Shown here one piece after another: positions 9,944 through 21,207 of a DNA stretch of 64,000 bases. How positions within the stretch are numbered: the stretch's first letter is position 1; each line of letters begins with the position of its first letter. A program made the translations under genes and the position numbers. The notes beneath the pieces are model-generated. The model did no database searches. It had not been told where the DNA came from and was given only the letters and a program-made list of their open reading frames with translations. The DNA comes from Macrosoma leucophasiata (lineage: Eukaryota; Arthropoda; Insecta; Lepidoptera; Hedylidae): assembly GCA_036365455.1 (NCBI GenBank), contig JAWQUS010000002.1, positions 1,302,001 to 1,366,000 on the forward strand, in the 5' to 3' direction.

Positions 9944-10213
9944 AGCGCGCGTGGCCCCGCGGCTTGTGTAGACCGGAAGCGATTTACTCGGTTAAGCGCT
10001 ACGGGCGCGGTCGGGTATGTGATGGGTGACTGCTAGAGTCAAATTAAAATGCGCATTTCCGTGCTTCGGAGGGCACTTTAAGCCGTTGGCCACTAACACG
10101 TATCTCCACCAACCCGCATTGGAGCAGCGTGATGAAGTAAGCTCCAGGCCTCCCCCCAAAAAGGGGAGCGACTCGTGCCCAGCAGTGGGACGTATAATGT
10201 GTTGCCATTATTA
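9944..10213 (+). mobile_element. 5S-SINE copy with internal deletion
   Basis: The head (ggttaagcgctacgggcgcg and gatgggtgactgc) resembles the 5S rRNA internal promoter, and the tail is cccagcagtgggacgtataa, gttgccattatt. About 90 bp are deleted in the middle. The flanks ctataatta and ctctaatta are a probable target duplication. Confidence 0.8.
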
Positions 10214-10236
10214 ATATTATTACTCTAATTAAATAC

Positions 10237-10608
10237 AAAGGAGATGTTGCGAGCTCGGCTCTGGTACGTACAGTACCTGAAAAAATGGGTAAATTAAAGA
10301 AGAATCCGAAAAAAATATAATTTATTTATTCAAGAACATAAATTAGAGTTACAACCACATTTAATTCAAACGATTTTATCATTTTCAATATGGTTATTAG
10401 TGGCATTTGTCCAAATGACATCGCCCGCCATATTCGCCATGTTGGTTTTGAGTTGCAATTCTAACTGCAAATAATGTTTTGTAACTGCAAACAAAGCTAA
10501 ACAAGTGAATATATGCAGTAAAAAACGTTTTTATATTGATTTTGCCTGTTAATGATATTGTGTACAATACATGGCCGGAGGTCCATACATTTTTGCAACA
10601 TCTCCTTT
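10237..10608. mobile_element. MITE-G copy 1
   Basis: Perfect 14-bp terminal inverted repeats, aaaggagatgttgc and gcaacatctccttt. The body matches 33928-34266 (for example gtacaatacatggccggagg). No ORF. Confidence 0.85.
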
Positions 10609-10659
10609 GCATTAACGATGACGTGCCATCAAAACACAGCAATCATTAAATTTCCGCAT

Positions 10660-10740
10660 CCGACGGCCACGCCGTGACGTCACGCGGTCACGTGCACCAA
10701 TTACGGCCCCCGCCACGCCATTGTGATTTGTCTTTATTCA
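10660..10740. promoter_or_regulatory. GC-rich patch with CRE-like and E-box-like sites
   Basis: Contains cgtgacgtcacgcggtcacgtg with a full tgacgtca palindrome and a cacgtg hexamer, in otherwise AT-rich DNA. It could be an intronic regulatory site, but this rests on sequence motifs only. Confidence 0.25.
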
Positions 10741-10839
10741 TTTTTAGTATAGTAAATTTGAATTGGCAAATATTGGGGTTTATTGCACTTGTGTCAGGGC
10801 AGTGTTTAATGGCTGAAGACATTTTAATATGATTGGCTT

Positions 10840-11006
10840 CACGGTTCTGTAATTTCCGGCATTACACCTTAGGCCTCAGGAGTGGTAACGCATCTGCCTT
10901 TTGATCTTGGTCTTTGTGTGGGTGTCTATAGGCTGCAGTCATCACTTAACATCAATGTGAGCTGCATGCTTGTTTGCCACTTCCATTACATAAAAAAAAA
11001 AAAAAA
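10840..11006 (+). mobile_element. SINE-A1 copy, 5'-truncated
   Basis: Runs from tgtaatttccggc to the A-tail. The following AT-rich ~110 bp (11035-11145) pairs with the inverted segment at 6105-6200. Confidence 0.8.
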
Positions 11007-11145
11007 GTGATTTACCAGCAGCGCTAATGTCAATAGTTTTATTTATCCTTATATCCTTATAAAACAATTATCTTAATTATCAATTACATTAGTAGAATCA
11101 AGCAAACATATTTTAATAATAAAAGATATTTGCTTGGTTAAAAAA

Positions 11146-11989
11146 ATGAAATCCACGCAGTATCCCCGAACGGATAAGCAGAGATGTTTTAGTTCTTTTC
11201 GCTAAGTCCTATTTCAATTCATAACTCCAACCACATTCAATGTTTTCTATTTAAGCACATACATACACTATCGGTCTAAAACATTATTTTAAATACTGTA
11301 ATTACTCAAATAGTCCACGTTAATATTAGGAACATACTTAAATACCGATTTTTTTATTTTGTTGTAAGTCATTACTATATCATTGATGATTTGATTTTAT
11401 TGTCTCACTACTTATTGCACCTACTGTGACTATACGGGAAGACACTGACTGCTGCAACACAGTGCAAACTACCGCGACAGGCAAAGTTCATAATAAAATT
11501 GTAACTTTTTATGCGTACAATAAAGATATTTGTTTGTTTAGTTTGTTTGTTAAGTACCTGCATGCTAGGCGATTCAGGATTTGCCGGTTAACCTCTGTAA
11601 TGCCAATTCGACATCTCGCATAAAACACCTTCACCCTAAGGCTGGACCAATTAGGGCGCGTTTGTCTTGACGATCGGCCTTTTGTTCCTAGCACTCTGAA
11701 CAAGCGATGTTTTTAATTAGAGGGGTCACCAGTACGCTGTTCTTGCTTGCGGAAATGACGCGGTTTGGATAGAATTGTTCTGGTTGTAAACCAAACCGCG
11801 TAAAAAGGTTACGATCAAAATTTGCTATAGGCAGCATGTTGTCGGATTAGATAGTGAATGGTTTTTAGAAACAAATTAAAAAAATATATTGAATTTATCC
11901 TCCAAAAGTGGACCCGATGTTTTAAATTACACGTTCATGTAGTTGGTCAGGGACCAACATGTGTTCTAAATTTCCGGCGAATCGTTTGC
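11146..11989. other. AT-rich intron sequence with one small hairpin
   Basis: At 11758-11802, acgcggtttgg and ccaaaccgcgt are inverted arms around a ~22-nt loop. Otherwise no feature was recognised. Confidence 0.4.
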
Positions 11990-12215
11990 TGCCTACCCTT
12001 TCGGGGAAAACAGGCGTGAAGTAACGTTTACGTATTTAAATATTTCCACCGGTTACTTTTAGTTTCATAAGAATAATTACATCTCCGAGCACTCCGAAGC
12101 ACTGGGCAATTTCCAAAAATCCCTATAACACCAAAGATAAAGGATAATAAACTTTATCGAACCCAGGATCCGGAGAACGTAGCAGTTGTCTGCTACCGCT
12201 TAACCACGGAAGCAG
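11990..12215. repeat. SINE-C fragments in opposite orientations
   Basis: 11990-12030 (+) has the family 3' end (tgcctaccctttcgggg, then caggcgtgaagt). 12078-12215 (-) has the head side (gaacccaggatcc, then taccgcttaaccacgg). Diverged and rearranged. Confidence 0.55.
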
Positions 12216-12231
12216 TTATCTTATGTTATAT

Positions 12232-12431
12232 ATATATATAAATTCAATTGCTGTTCGTGAGTCTCGCTGAAACTCGAGAACGGCTGGTCCGATTTGGCTA
12301 ATTTTATGAAAAAATTGAAGGGAAATAGTGAAAACCACAATTTTATTTTCCCATACAAATAGTCCGTATCTATCAAACCTTTGACACATTATTTCATTCT
12401 GAGGCAATACGAATTTTGCCGGGTCAGCTAG
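12232..12431 (+). mobile_element. Helitron-like non-autonomous element
   Basis: The 3' terminus gccgggtcagctag is followed by T. The interior phrase gaacggctggtccgatttgg is of a type common in these elements. The 5' end is not sharply defined. Confidence 0.5.
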
Positions 12432-12433
12432 TT

Positions 12434-14140
12434 CATTTATAAAAAAAGTTGTACTTATTATCCAAACATCCGCAGTCTTTAAATGTTTTTAAAAGTTCCG
12501 AACTGTTTTGTATATCTTTTACAATTACAACAAAACGTACAATTAAAATCTAAACACCGTCATTATGCGCGTTCCGTGCCATCGGCTCTGAGAAAACGAA
12601 ATTACCGGCAATAATGGCTGTCTGAAAGGAATCCATTATAACGAAATACGAAATTCAAATTGGCCTATCGTCCCGCGATGCATTGACGTGTAATAGCGCG
12701 CGAGAGCAAACAGGAAGTGCGAAGGGACGCCATTGTCCGACCCAGTGTCGCCAACTACGAAAATAATAATTATCGAGGGTTGCCAACACAATGGATTCTT
12801 TTTTTTTTTTAAATAACGGGTCGATCGGCTCAAGTGCTTCCTATTATCCGGTTTGAGAGGATTACGCTACAGTATCGGATGCTTTTTTTGTATTGATTTT
12901 TTTAAAACCCTTTAGCCAGGTGGTGCGGAGGTGTGGTAATGCGTATTATCGGTTACTTTTTAGATATTTAATCCTCTGAAGATATCTGCTAATGTTTGCG
13001 CAAAGTATTTTTTATCCGCCTTTAAGAAGGAATTTAAGTGCGATTTAGAATTTTTTATGTCTTGTTCAGTACGATATATTGAATTTTGAAGTTCATTTTT
13101 CGAGTTGATAGGGCTTGATAGATTGGTTGGTAGAAGGGAGTTATGAAAGAAGAGCACCATGTTATGCTTGCGAATTTCATTTTTCTGGTTCTGAAGATTT
13201 AACGTTATCCGTAAGTTACTTTACTCGATACTATATAAAATAATATTACTTTATTTGACCCCGAGCGTAAAGACAGACGTACAGAGTTTCTTGGCAATTG
13301 GAAATAAAATACTGCGCAACTCGGAGATAAAACGAGCATCTCTATCCTAGTAGTCGCCACTCTTCTACTTATTTTAATAATGAAATTGTTTGAAAAAAAT
13401 ATAATTTTCTTTTGTGTTACCTACGGCTGAACTTAGGCCGAGTTGCATCATTATACTTTAACTTTGTTAAATATATAAATAGTATACTTAAGGAATCTGA
13501 CAACACTGATAACCTTAACTATGCCAAAAAAAATTTTTGACAAAAACCGGTAACTGCACCAAATATTTTCGTGCAACTAAATCTAAAAGTAAAATATACT
13601 TCCCGCGGTTGATAAGCGACTGTTTTAAAAAAAACATGTCTGACTGTCCATTACATCAAACGATATCCACGAGCCTCATCCCAGAGACTGTCAACGGCCC
13701 AACATACACATTTCCTTCCAAAGTTCAGCACAATCACAACCTCTCGACTTGACTTCCAATTAATCTCTCTTTAGTCTTCATAACAATCGACCAATATCCG
13801 ATTGCTGCTCGATTCTCGACTTTAAATGTATGCCAACACAATTTAATTTATTTAAATCAACAATTATAAACAAGCAGGGCCGGTAGGGGGCGGCACGTGG
13901 CCTAATTATGTGCACACCCCCAAAACTACGGTTTTTTTAATTGAACACGCTTATTTGATTTGTGATTGACAAGTTGAAATAAATATAGGATTTAAACTGT
14001 CTGCCAACAAGTAGAAATGAAATTGAAGTGTTGAATGGGTATTTTTTGGTTAAGTGCATGGGATACAGACTGGTCGTAGAGATTTAGTGGTCTGGAGAGT
14101 GTGGAAGACGAGTGATCTTATTTTGTAGATTATCTGCTGC
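12434..14140. other. AT-rich intron sequence, no recognised gene on the plus strand
   Basis: Holds the minus-strand open segment listed at 12960-13214 and otherwise nothing recognised. The ttttattgaacacgc and poly-T stretches are simple sequence. Confidence 0.4.
12960..13214 (-). pseudogene. Unrecognised minus-strand coding-like segment
   Basis: About 84 open codons ending in a stop, reading NQKNEIRKHNMVLFFHNSL, LPTNLSSPINSKNELQ, then SFLKADKKYFAQTLADIFRG and LNI. An AG preceded by cttc lies just before the first NQ and could be an acceptor. Charged and hydrophobic residues are patterned as in a real helical protein, and the Asn-Lys bias fits AT-rich coding DNA. It could be the last exon of an intronic gene or a transposon ORF remnant. 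I recognise no family. Confidence 0.3.
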
Positions 14141-14143
14141 TGA

Positions 14144-14251
14144 TTTTTTTATGTAATGAAAATGGAAAGATAGCACGCAGTTCACGTTTTTGTCAAGTGA
14201 AAACTGCAGCCTATAGACACTCACACAAAGACCAGAGGTCAAAATGTAGAT
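14144..14251 (-). mobile_element. SINE-A fragment
   Basis: Only the A-tail third remains. It is abruptly joined to MITE-B at 14252. Confidence 0.7.
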
Positions 14252-14467
14252 GCTTCGGCTTCGACTTCGGCTTATTTCGGGTCTGTAGAGCGTTATCTCT
14301 TTCGCACCGTACCTATTTGACGTTTGTCGACCATTTTGATCGAGTTTTTACCAATACCGGACTGTCAGTGCTTACGTAGGCAGTGTGCAACAGAGATAAC
14401 TCTAAGTCGAAACGAACCGATCGTCTCTTGCGCAGGTGATGTGCAATATTAATTGTTGAGTTGTACT
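14252..14467. mobile_element. MITE-B copy, one end missing
   Basis: Matches the family from cttcggcttatttcgggtct to attaattgttgag. The left terminus is replaced by the SINE-A fragment. Confidence 0.75.
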
Positions 14468-14661
14468 TTTTGACAAAAAATATCGATATGCAGGCACGTT
14501 TACGTGACCACTGCGACTTCATCCTAAGATTTTTGTGAAGACAATTCGTTAGAATGGGTTTGGTACCTTATAAACAGAAAAATTAAGGGCTGAAATAGCC
14601 ACTATTTTAGAATGTATCATCAAATAGAAATCTAATATACTTTTTTGGTCTCAATAAATAT

Positions 14662-14708
14662 AATGTCAAACCTTTTGAAGAAATCCTTTCTTCAAAAGGT
14701 TAGACATT
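14662..14708. repeat. Short-loop hairpin
   Basis: Arms of 21-22 nt (aatgtcaaaccttttgaaga and its complement) with a 3-nt loop and a one-base bulge. Confidence 0.8.
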
Positions 14709-14756
14709 CTAGGCCCACTAAAATAAAAAAAATCAACATATTTTCATGTTAGTCGG

Positions 14757-14982
14757 TTTTTTTAATGAAATGAAGGTGGCAAACAGGCATGCAGTTCACA
14801 TTGATGTTAAGTGATGACTGCAGCCTATAGACACCCACATAAAGAGCAGAGGTCAAAATGCAGATGCTTTACCACCCCTGTGACCTTAGTTGTTATGTCT
14901 CTGTGATAAGTTATTACGGGGCGCCCTCTACTCCTTCGCTACTACGCCCTCGAGCTCATACACTGGAACTCTACCACCAGTG
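14757..14982 (-). mobile_element. SINE-A2 copy with deletion
   Basis: A2 diagnostic text (gatgctttaccacccctgtg, gttatgtctctgtgata). About 70 bp are missing between gggcgcc and ctctactcc. Confidence 0.75.
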
Positions 14983-14989
14983 AATAATA

Positions 14990-15375
14990 ACTTATTAGAC
15001 CAGAACATAATTTTCTCGTATCAACTTGTATTGTATAAAAATCGTCTAAAAAGATGTAGCGAACACGTCTCGGGGTCCCTAAAAACTGTTATTTCAACTT
15101 TAGCGTGGCGGTTTAGACACTTGAGCACGTGCCGCTGGCACAGGCTCTAATTATTACAGAATCGCAGGTTGCTAGCACGCTCGAGTGCCGTCTCCTTTAT
15201 TTCACTATTTTTTTCTCTCCCTCCCTCCCCCCTGTCCTGAGGGGATATGTTTCAGACGCAATGAGCCTGCGAGCTGATGATCCGATGGTTTAAGAGACAA
15301 AACAAACGTTGAAACAAGCTTGATGTATTGAGATGAGTGATATATTTATTTTAAGGGACCAGTTGTTTGTACCAA
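14990..15375. other. No recognised feature
   Basis: A C/T-rich run (ctccctccctcccccctg) at about 15219-15236. Otherwise nothing was seen. Confidence 0.35.
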
Positions 15376-15378
15376 CTT

Positions 15379-15664
15379 TTTTTTTAATTTAATGGAAATG
15401 GAAAATGGAAATGCAGTTCACATTGATGTTGAGTGATGACTGCAGCCTATAGACACTTACAAAAAGACCAAGGTCAAGATGCAGATGCGTTACCACTCCT
15501 GAGGCTTAAGGTGTTATGCCTCTGTGCCGGAAATTACAGGGACGTACATAACCACCTGACCGGAACATGGTAGTGCTGAACACTACCATTTAGCGGCAAG
15601 TATATTAGGAAATGCGGCGGTGTCTACGCCCGCGAGCTCCGTCACTGGGGCTCTACCACCAGTG
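15379..15664 (-). mobile_element. SINE-A1 copy
   Basis: Near full length, from the A-tail complement to accaccagt. Confidence 0.85.
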
Positions 15665-15669
15665 AAAAG

Positions 15670-16205
15670 CGTTAGTTAATATAACTCTAAAATACACCAA
15701 GAAAACGAAATAAAATAAGAGCACCACACGCCTCTTTCGAGGTTCCCGCCAAAACTCGATTGCATTAATATTAAGACGAATTGTTCTAATTGGAAGATTA
15801 TTCATTCTTGTCTTAAAACAACTCGTGATTTGCTATAAATAACATTCAGTAAACAAAATTTCTTCTATAATTATGAGTGCTCTGGGGCTTTTTAAACATT
15901 GTGCAGCATGTTTAAAAAGTCACCGAGTGATTGTATCCGCGAAGTAAATTTTGAACGGACCCACATGAGCAATTTTTGTATAAGGAGAAATTAAATTGTA
16001 AGAAATCGCGACACAAAAAACTCCTCAATTATATTTCGATAGCTTTGATACTAAGCGACCCAACCAGCAATTTCAGTGCTCAAATTCGGTACTTTACACC
16101 TTCCCGAAATCATGTGTTCACTAAAATGAAAAATATGTTGATTTAGATTGAGTAGACTAACAATACAGATTTAGTAGACAAACAATTCAGACTAACAATA
16201 AATAA
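15670..16205. other. No recognised feature
   Basis: AT-rich. A small inverted pair, ggctttttaaacattgtgca and tgtttaaaaagtc, lies at about 15888-15922. Confidence 0.35.
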
Positions 16206-16207
16206 CA

Positions 16208-16529
16208 CAAGTTGGACAAGTTTTCTACTGATGGTAGAGCTCCAGTGACGGAGCTCGCGGGCGTAGGCACCACAACATTACTTAATAATTTAATATACTT
16301 GCCGCTAAATGGTAGTGTTCAGCATTATCGTGTTCCGGTCAGGTGGTAACGTACGGCCAGTAACGATTGTAATTTCCGATACAGAGACATGAACACCTTA
16401 GGCCTCAGGAGTGGTAACGCATCTGAATTTTGATCTCGGTCTTTATGTAAGTGTCTATAGGCTGCAGTCATCACTTAACATCAATGTGAACTGCATGCTT
16501 GTTTGCCACTTCCATAAAATAAAAAAAAT
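16208..16529 (+). mobile_element. SINE-A1 copy with short internal insertions
   Basis: Full length with ~20 bp extra at about 16358-16395. It ends ccataaaataaaaaaa. Confidence 0.8.
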
Positions 16530-16621
16530 CGATCCCATTTTAAATAATAAAAAAATAATGCAATCGGTAAGACACTAGGCCTGTTTCGCTATATATCAGT
16601 GGCAAGTGCACCACCAGTGGT

Positions 16622-16943
16622 AACTGCCTCAGTAGCGTAGTGGTAGCAGGCCACTACTATTACGCTGGAGGTCCTGGGTTCGATTCCCGGGTCGGGGACT
16701 ATCAGAGATAACGGTTTAAAATCCTTTATCTCTGCTTCTATTGGGATTTTTCCATTTTCTGGAAGTTTCCCAGTACCCCGGAGTTTGGTAATGTGCCCGG
16801 AGATGGCAACAGGTTCGCCACCTGTTACATGGGCCAAAACGTAACCGGCGAGTCGTGGGTGTTTGCATGTATGATTGAATGTATGCATTTACCTCTGCCT
16901 ACCCCTTCGGGGATTACAGGCGTGAAGTTACGTTTTAAGTGCA
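16622..16943 (+). mobile_element. SINE-C (tRNA-like head) copy, full length
   Basis: Head ctgcctcagtagcgtagtgg carries an A-box-like segment, and gtcctgggttcgattcccgg is a good B-box match. A ~250 bp body ends cggggattacaggcgtgaag, ttacgtt. Structure head-body-tail fits a tRNA-derived SINE. Confidence 0.8.
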
Positions 16944-16944
16944 C

Positions 16945-17270
16945 CACGATCTCAAACCCCGCACACAAGTACAGTAAGTACTCGGATTAAACACCCCGCC
17001 CGCAGTCTCGTGGTATTTTGGCGCGCCGCCATTGCTCTATTTGCAACGCTTTCACTCGGTGAATGTGTCGCGCCGACGTCCATTAGGTGCCCATTATGAC
17101 TGAGCCACTGCGACGGTATTTCTCTTTTTTTATGCCATTCCTAAATACATGGTTTTGGGGAGGTGTTAAGTAGTAGGATGGTAGGGATGTGTGTTGACTG
17201 ACTTAATATTATATCAGTAACAAAGTACTTGTTATTATCGATATTACTGTACCTATTAATATTTAACTTG
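16945..17270. other. GC-richer unique sequence
   Basis: 17000-17110 contains gcgcgccgccattg and several CpG dinucleotides. No coding frame. Possibly regulatory, without proof. Confidence 0.3.
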
Positions 17271-17273
17271 GTA

Positions 17274-17430
17274 TTTTATGTCATGGAAGTGGCAAACAAG
17301 CATGCACTTCACATTGATGTTAAGTGATGACTGCAGCCTATAGACACTTACACAAAGACCAAGGTCAAAATGCAGACGCGTTACCACTCCTGAGGCCTAA
17401 GGTGCCGGAAATTACAGGGCCGTACATTAC
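17274..17430 (-). mobile_element. SINE-A1 fragment
   Basis: The A-tail half only. It stops at the hAT-like terminus at about 17446. Confidence 0.75.
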
Positions 17431-17445
17431 CAGAAATATCCGTCT

Positions 17446-17790
17446 TAATCAGAGGTTCCCAAACTATTTTTCTTGTCGACCCCTTTCAATTTTTTTCTGG
17501 TTTCGGTGGACCTCCTTGCTAACATTTATTTCATTTTCCCATATATCCCATTTTTATTTACGCAAGAGACATAACAACGAAGGCACACCGCGGACACTCC
17601 GCTAAAATTCCATACAAACACTTAATTTGGTTTCTATTACGCAGACATCAATCAGTGACGTGTATTTACCTACACGTGCACCTGCGTAGCACGTAGAAAA
17701 TACCAACCGTCGCCCATAAGAGGGGAGGTGGTCGGGTGATGCGGGGAAATCGGGCGGGACGTCGAAGTGTCCATTCTATACATAGTATTA
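17446..17790 (-). mobile_element. hAT-like terminus joined to repeat K copy 2
   Basis: cagaggttcccaaactattt at 17449 is a typical hAT terminal sequence. 17575-17790 is repeat K in reverse relative to 7625-7850. Whether K is the body of this hAT element is not shown. Confidence 0.5.
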
Positions 17791-17799
17791 TTACATATT

Positions 17800-17928
17800 C
17801 TCTGACTAAGGTCCACGGGTTGCAAGTGTGGCAACGTATTCGCATTTTAATCTCTTGTTTTGTGGCGATGTCTTTAGGCTACAGTCATCACTTAATACCA
17901 ATATTACCTTACATAAAAAAAAATCATT
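17800..17928 (+). mobile_element. Diverged SINE-A fragment
   Basis: gcaacgtattcgcattttaa, the ggctacagtcatcactt block and the A-tail are recognisable. Confidence 0.65.
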
Positions 17929-17929
17929 G

Positions 17930-18240
17930 TTAGTCCAAAATTCTGTAAACCAAGTGTAACCCGGCCCTTGTCAGGTGACGCTCGATCAGTGCCCGCCTCC
18001 GTACAATAATTACAGTGCTCTCGGCGCGAGTGCGTAACAAGGCGACGCCATTAGGCGTCATTGTCAATGGAGAGATGGCGTCCGACGTGGGGCCGCGATC
18101 GTTCGCATACAACGTCAATTCGTATTTTGTGTGACTCGAAATGGAGGTGGGATCTCATTAATGATGGTGGGTAGTCATTATTAACTATAATAATTGTATG
18201 GTGCCTCTTTAACGCACAAATAAAGTTACACTACTGAAAG
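17930..18240. other. Unique sequence, locally GC-rich
   Basis: 17990-18125 has many CpG and gacgccattaggcgtcatt (a near palindrome with CRE-like half sites). No coding support. Confidence 0.3.
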
Positions 18241-18243
18241 CCA

Positions 18244-18430
18244 TCTACTATATAAAAATAAGTCGGGTTTTCCTTCCTGACGCTATAACTCCAGAACGCA
18301 CGATCCGATTGCCACGGTTTTGCATTCGTTGGAAAGGTCTCGGGCTCCGTGAGGTTTATAGCAAAGAAAATTCAGGAAAAAATATTTATAAAACGACATC
18401 CACGCGGGCGAAGCTGCGGGCAACAGCTAG
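18244..18430 (+). mobile_element. Helitron-D copy 1
   Basis: 187 bp, 5' TC (tctactatataaaaataagt), 3' gcgggcgaagctgcgggcaa then CAGCTAG|T. Inserted between A and T. Same family as 31864-32256. Confidence 0.75.
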
Positions 18431-18464
18431 TTAATTATAAAATAAATAAAATAAAATAAAATAC

Positions 18465-18660
18465 GCTTACACTCACAGCCCCACAGTAGGTATAAACCTG
18501 TGTCGTGGGTGCCGTTGTACACAAACAACACATACACACACACCCAGACCCGAAACAAATATCTGTAGGCCATACAAATATTTGTCCCGGTGCGGGGATC
18601 GAACCCGCGACCCTTCGAATCAAACGGTCATCTCACACCGCTGGACTAACCGGGTCGTCA
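18465..18660 (-). mobile_element. SINE-E (tRNA-like) copy
   Basis: On the minus strand, gacgacccggttagtccagc (A-box side) and gcgggttcgatccccgcacc (B-box) head the element. The tail side has gtataaacctgtg and CA-rich sequence. It abuts the mariner fragment. Confidence 0.8.
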
Positions 18661-18674
18661 AAATTGTTTTTGTT

Positions 18675-19032
18675 AAGTCAAGAAGTTGAGAGAAAGCGGC
18701 CGGAATTGATCAACAGAAGGGGTGAGGTGTTTCATCATGATAACGCTAGACCTCACACATCTATAGCCACTCAGCAAAAATGAAGAGAGTTTGGCTGGGA
18801 GGTGTTAATGCATCCGTCGTATAGTCCTGACCTTGCACCTTCAGATTTCCACCTGTTTCGGTCTCTTCAGAATTCTTTATGCAATGTTAGGTTAACATCA
18901 CGAGAGGACTGCCAAATCCACTTGTCGCGGTATTTTGATGAGAAGTCCCAAAATGTTTATAGCAATGGGATCATGTCCCTACCTACAAGATGGCAAAAGG
19001 TTATCGAACAAAATGGTACATACATACTTTAG
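18675..19032 (+). pseudogene. Mariner transposase C-terminal fragment
   Basis: In one frame, EVFHHDNARPHTS carries the second catalytic Asp, and HPSYSPDLAPSDFHLF the third. The spacing is Asp-34-Asp, the mariner signature, with a premature TGA 14 positions into the interval. The frame then runs through SLQNSLCNVRLTSREDC, with the C-terminal YFDEKSQNVYSNGIMSLPTR, to a normal stop. The N-terminal two thirds, including the DNA-binding helices and the first Asp, are replaced by SINE-E. The intact enzyme cuts at the terminal repeats and inserts at TA. This copy is dead. Confidence 0.88.
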
Positions 19033-19064
19033 TTAAATTTAAATAAACTATATTATAAATGTTT

Positions 19065-19112
19065 TGAATTATCTTAAAAAATGCGAAGAAACTTTTTCCC
19101 CAACCTATTATT
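19065..19112 (+). repeat. Mariner 3' terminal inverted repeat
   Basis: The sequence gcgaagaaactttttcccca then acctatta, about 40 bp after the transposase stop, reads ttaggttgggg inward on the other strand, a typical mariner end. No matching 5' end remains. Confidence 0.7.
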
Positions 19113-19185
19113 AGAGATAAAATTTAGTAGGGGTCTTTATTGGGCCAGTTGATGTCAAAATGATTTTCTGTTTAATTTTGTCTAA

Positions 19186-19424
19186 TTTTTTTTATTTGTA
19201 ATGAAGGTGGCAAACAAGCATGCAGTTCACAGTTGATGTTAAGTGATGACTGCAGCCTATAGAACTTACACAAAAACCAGACCAGGGGTCAAAATGCAGG
19301 TGCGTTGCCACCCCTGAGACCTTAGTTGTTATGTCTCTGTAATAGTTATTGCGGGGCCATACATTACTAAATAACCGGAACACGATAGTGCTGAACACTA
19401 CCATTTAGCAGCAGATAAATTAGA
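19186..19424 (-). mobile_element. SINE-A2 copy, 5'-truncated
   Basis: A2 text throughout. It ends at the agcagcagataaattag block. Confidence 0.8.
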
Positions 19425-19562
19425 TTTAACTATCCCTTTTAAAACCCTAAAAAGAATTTGTATGGAGGCCGCGACATTTTTTATCCAAATTCCACGCAGA
19501 CGCAATCACTGGAAAAAGCTGGTTGTAAATACACACTCTCAACCTCATTTTTTTTATTCCAG

Positions 19563-19700
19563 ACTAGCTTTTAACCGCGGCTTCGCTTTCGCTTTTATTT
19601 AAAAAGTATCCTATGCTATTTTTAATATCTCCTAGAATATTCGAACTAAGTTTTATGATGATAGGTTAAGTAGCTTTCGCTTGATAGTGTAACTTAGTGG
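19563..19700 (-). mobile_element. Helitron-like 3' fragment
   Basis: actagcttttaaccgcggct at 19563 is the reverse of a CTAG terminus. The 5' end is not found. Confidence 0.45.
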
Positions 19701-19726
19701 ACTATAATGACTATAAATTAGTAGTT

Positions 19727-19955
19727 AGTTAAGAAATTAAAGAAAAAACGGAAAGAAAAATTTGACTTCGGGTAAGAATCGAGCCGCTTTACCACTAAGC
19801 TACCGAAGTAGTAAAGCGGTAGTGTAGCTTAGTGGTAAAGTGGCTGGACTGGTTATCCTGAAGTCGCAGGTTCGATTACTGCCCAAATTCAAATTTTTCG
19901 TTCCGTTTTTTCTTTAAGTTCACTCGCATCTGTTATTCCGAAAAATAAATAGTAT
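19727..19955. mobile_element. Family F foldback with two tRNA-like heads
   Basis: aagaaattaaagaaaaaacg on the left and its complement (gttttttctttaagtt) on the right enclose two head-to-head tRNA-like modules. The right one reads gtagcttagtggtaaagtgg then gcaggttcgattactg, with A-box and B-box matches. The left one is its reverse complement. Confidence 0.75.
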
Positions 19956-20356
19956 AATTAGTAGTTAGTTATTTGTAGGGAAGTAGGAATTTTCGATACG
20001 TTTACAGGTATCAAAAAGTGTTTTTTTCCTATCCAATTTAAATAAAGACGAGACGAGATGAGCCAAAAAGAGAAACTAGGAAGATCATGCTTTACTGTTT
20101 GTTGAAGGATTAGCGATTTTGTGAGTGTCATCTTGAATGAATGACACTGAACATAAAACATCTCTGATCCGCAAACTGATACTTGAAGGATTTAAAATCG
20201 TTTGTGAATCGCGCGGCACTGAGCCCTATATCTAAGTCTATGCGTTGCTTTGTTCCAACGCTTACATGGATCTAGGTATAAAATAAATGAAAATAAAAAA
20301 ATATGAATGTCTGAAACACTGTATTTTTTTGTGGAAATTTCACAAATTTCTCTTTA
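19956..20356. other. No recognised feature
   Basis: AT-rich intron sequence. Confidence 0.35.
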
Positions 20357-20460
20357 CGTTCAGCACTATCGCGTTCCGGTTATAGTAGTGATTCCCAAAG
20401 TGGTGCAGGTGGACTCTGGGATCCATGGGGGACTCGATCAGGGTCTACGTAGGCGTGAAT
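20357..20460 (+). repeat. SINE-A scrap joined to a hAT-like terminus
   Basis: gttcagcactatcgcgttcc is SINE-A. gtgattcccaaagtggtgca right after resembles a hAT end. Both are short and uncertain. Confidence 0.4.
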
Positions 20461-20546
20461 CAGAATTGGAAATATGGGAGTGTGATATAAATGTGGCGAG
20501 GAGGTAGTCACCGAACCAAAAAAAATTGAAGATATTTACATAATAA

Positions 20547-20903
20547 TGGCAACCCATTGTACGTCCCACTGCTGGGCACGAGTCTCTCCCCTTTTTTGGG
20601 GGGAGGCCTGGAGCTTACTCAACCACGCTGCTCCAATGCGGATTGGTGGAGATACGGGTTAGTGGCCAACCCGCTGTCAGATGTTTTCAAACCGCCCATA
20701 AGGCCTCCGACAAGGTATTAACGACTGCTATCTATCGATAGCAACCGGGACCGACGGCTTAACGTGCCCTCCGAAGCACGGAAACGCGCATTTTTTTAAT
20801 TTACCACTAGCGGTCACCCATCACATATCCGACCGCGCCCGTAATGCTTAACCGAGAAGATCGCTTACGATCTACGCCAGCCGCTGGGCCATGCGCGCTT
20901 CAT
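20547..20903 (-). mobile_element. 5S-SINE copy
   Basis: Full length in reverse: tail complement aataatggcaacccattgta at 20541, 5S-like head complement (gcggtcacccatcac, then ccgcgcccgtaatgcttaac) near 20811-20855. Confidence 0.9.
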
Positions 20904-20916
20904 ATATATATTTACA

Positions 20917-21101
20917 CTAGCGGCCCGCCCCGGCTTCGCCCGCGCTGCTCTGCTCCTATTAGTCATAGCGTAATGTAAGCTATCCTATCTCTCAAGCTGG
21001 ATCGAACTGCACATGGTGTGCGAATTTTATTATAATCGGTTAAGTGGTTTAGAAGTCCATTGAGGACAAACATTGTGACACGAGATTTATATATATTAAG
21101 A
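20917..21101 (-). mobile_element. 185-bp Helitron-like element, copy 1
   Basis: Same length as 46248-46432 and different at only three positions by eye. On its own strand it starts tcttaatatatataaatctc and ends ggggcgggccgctag. No ORF. Confidence 0.8.
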
Positions 21102-21207
21102 AGATAATCGAACCCTAAATATATTTTTATTGAACTCCTAATACACTTCGATCATTTTTGACACAGATTTTTTTTTACTATACTCGGACTTTTAATTCGA
21201 TTCCCAA

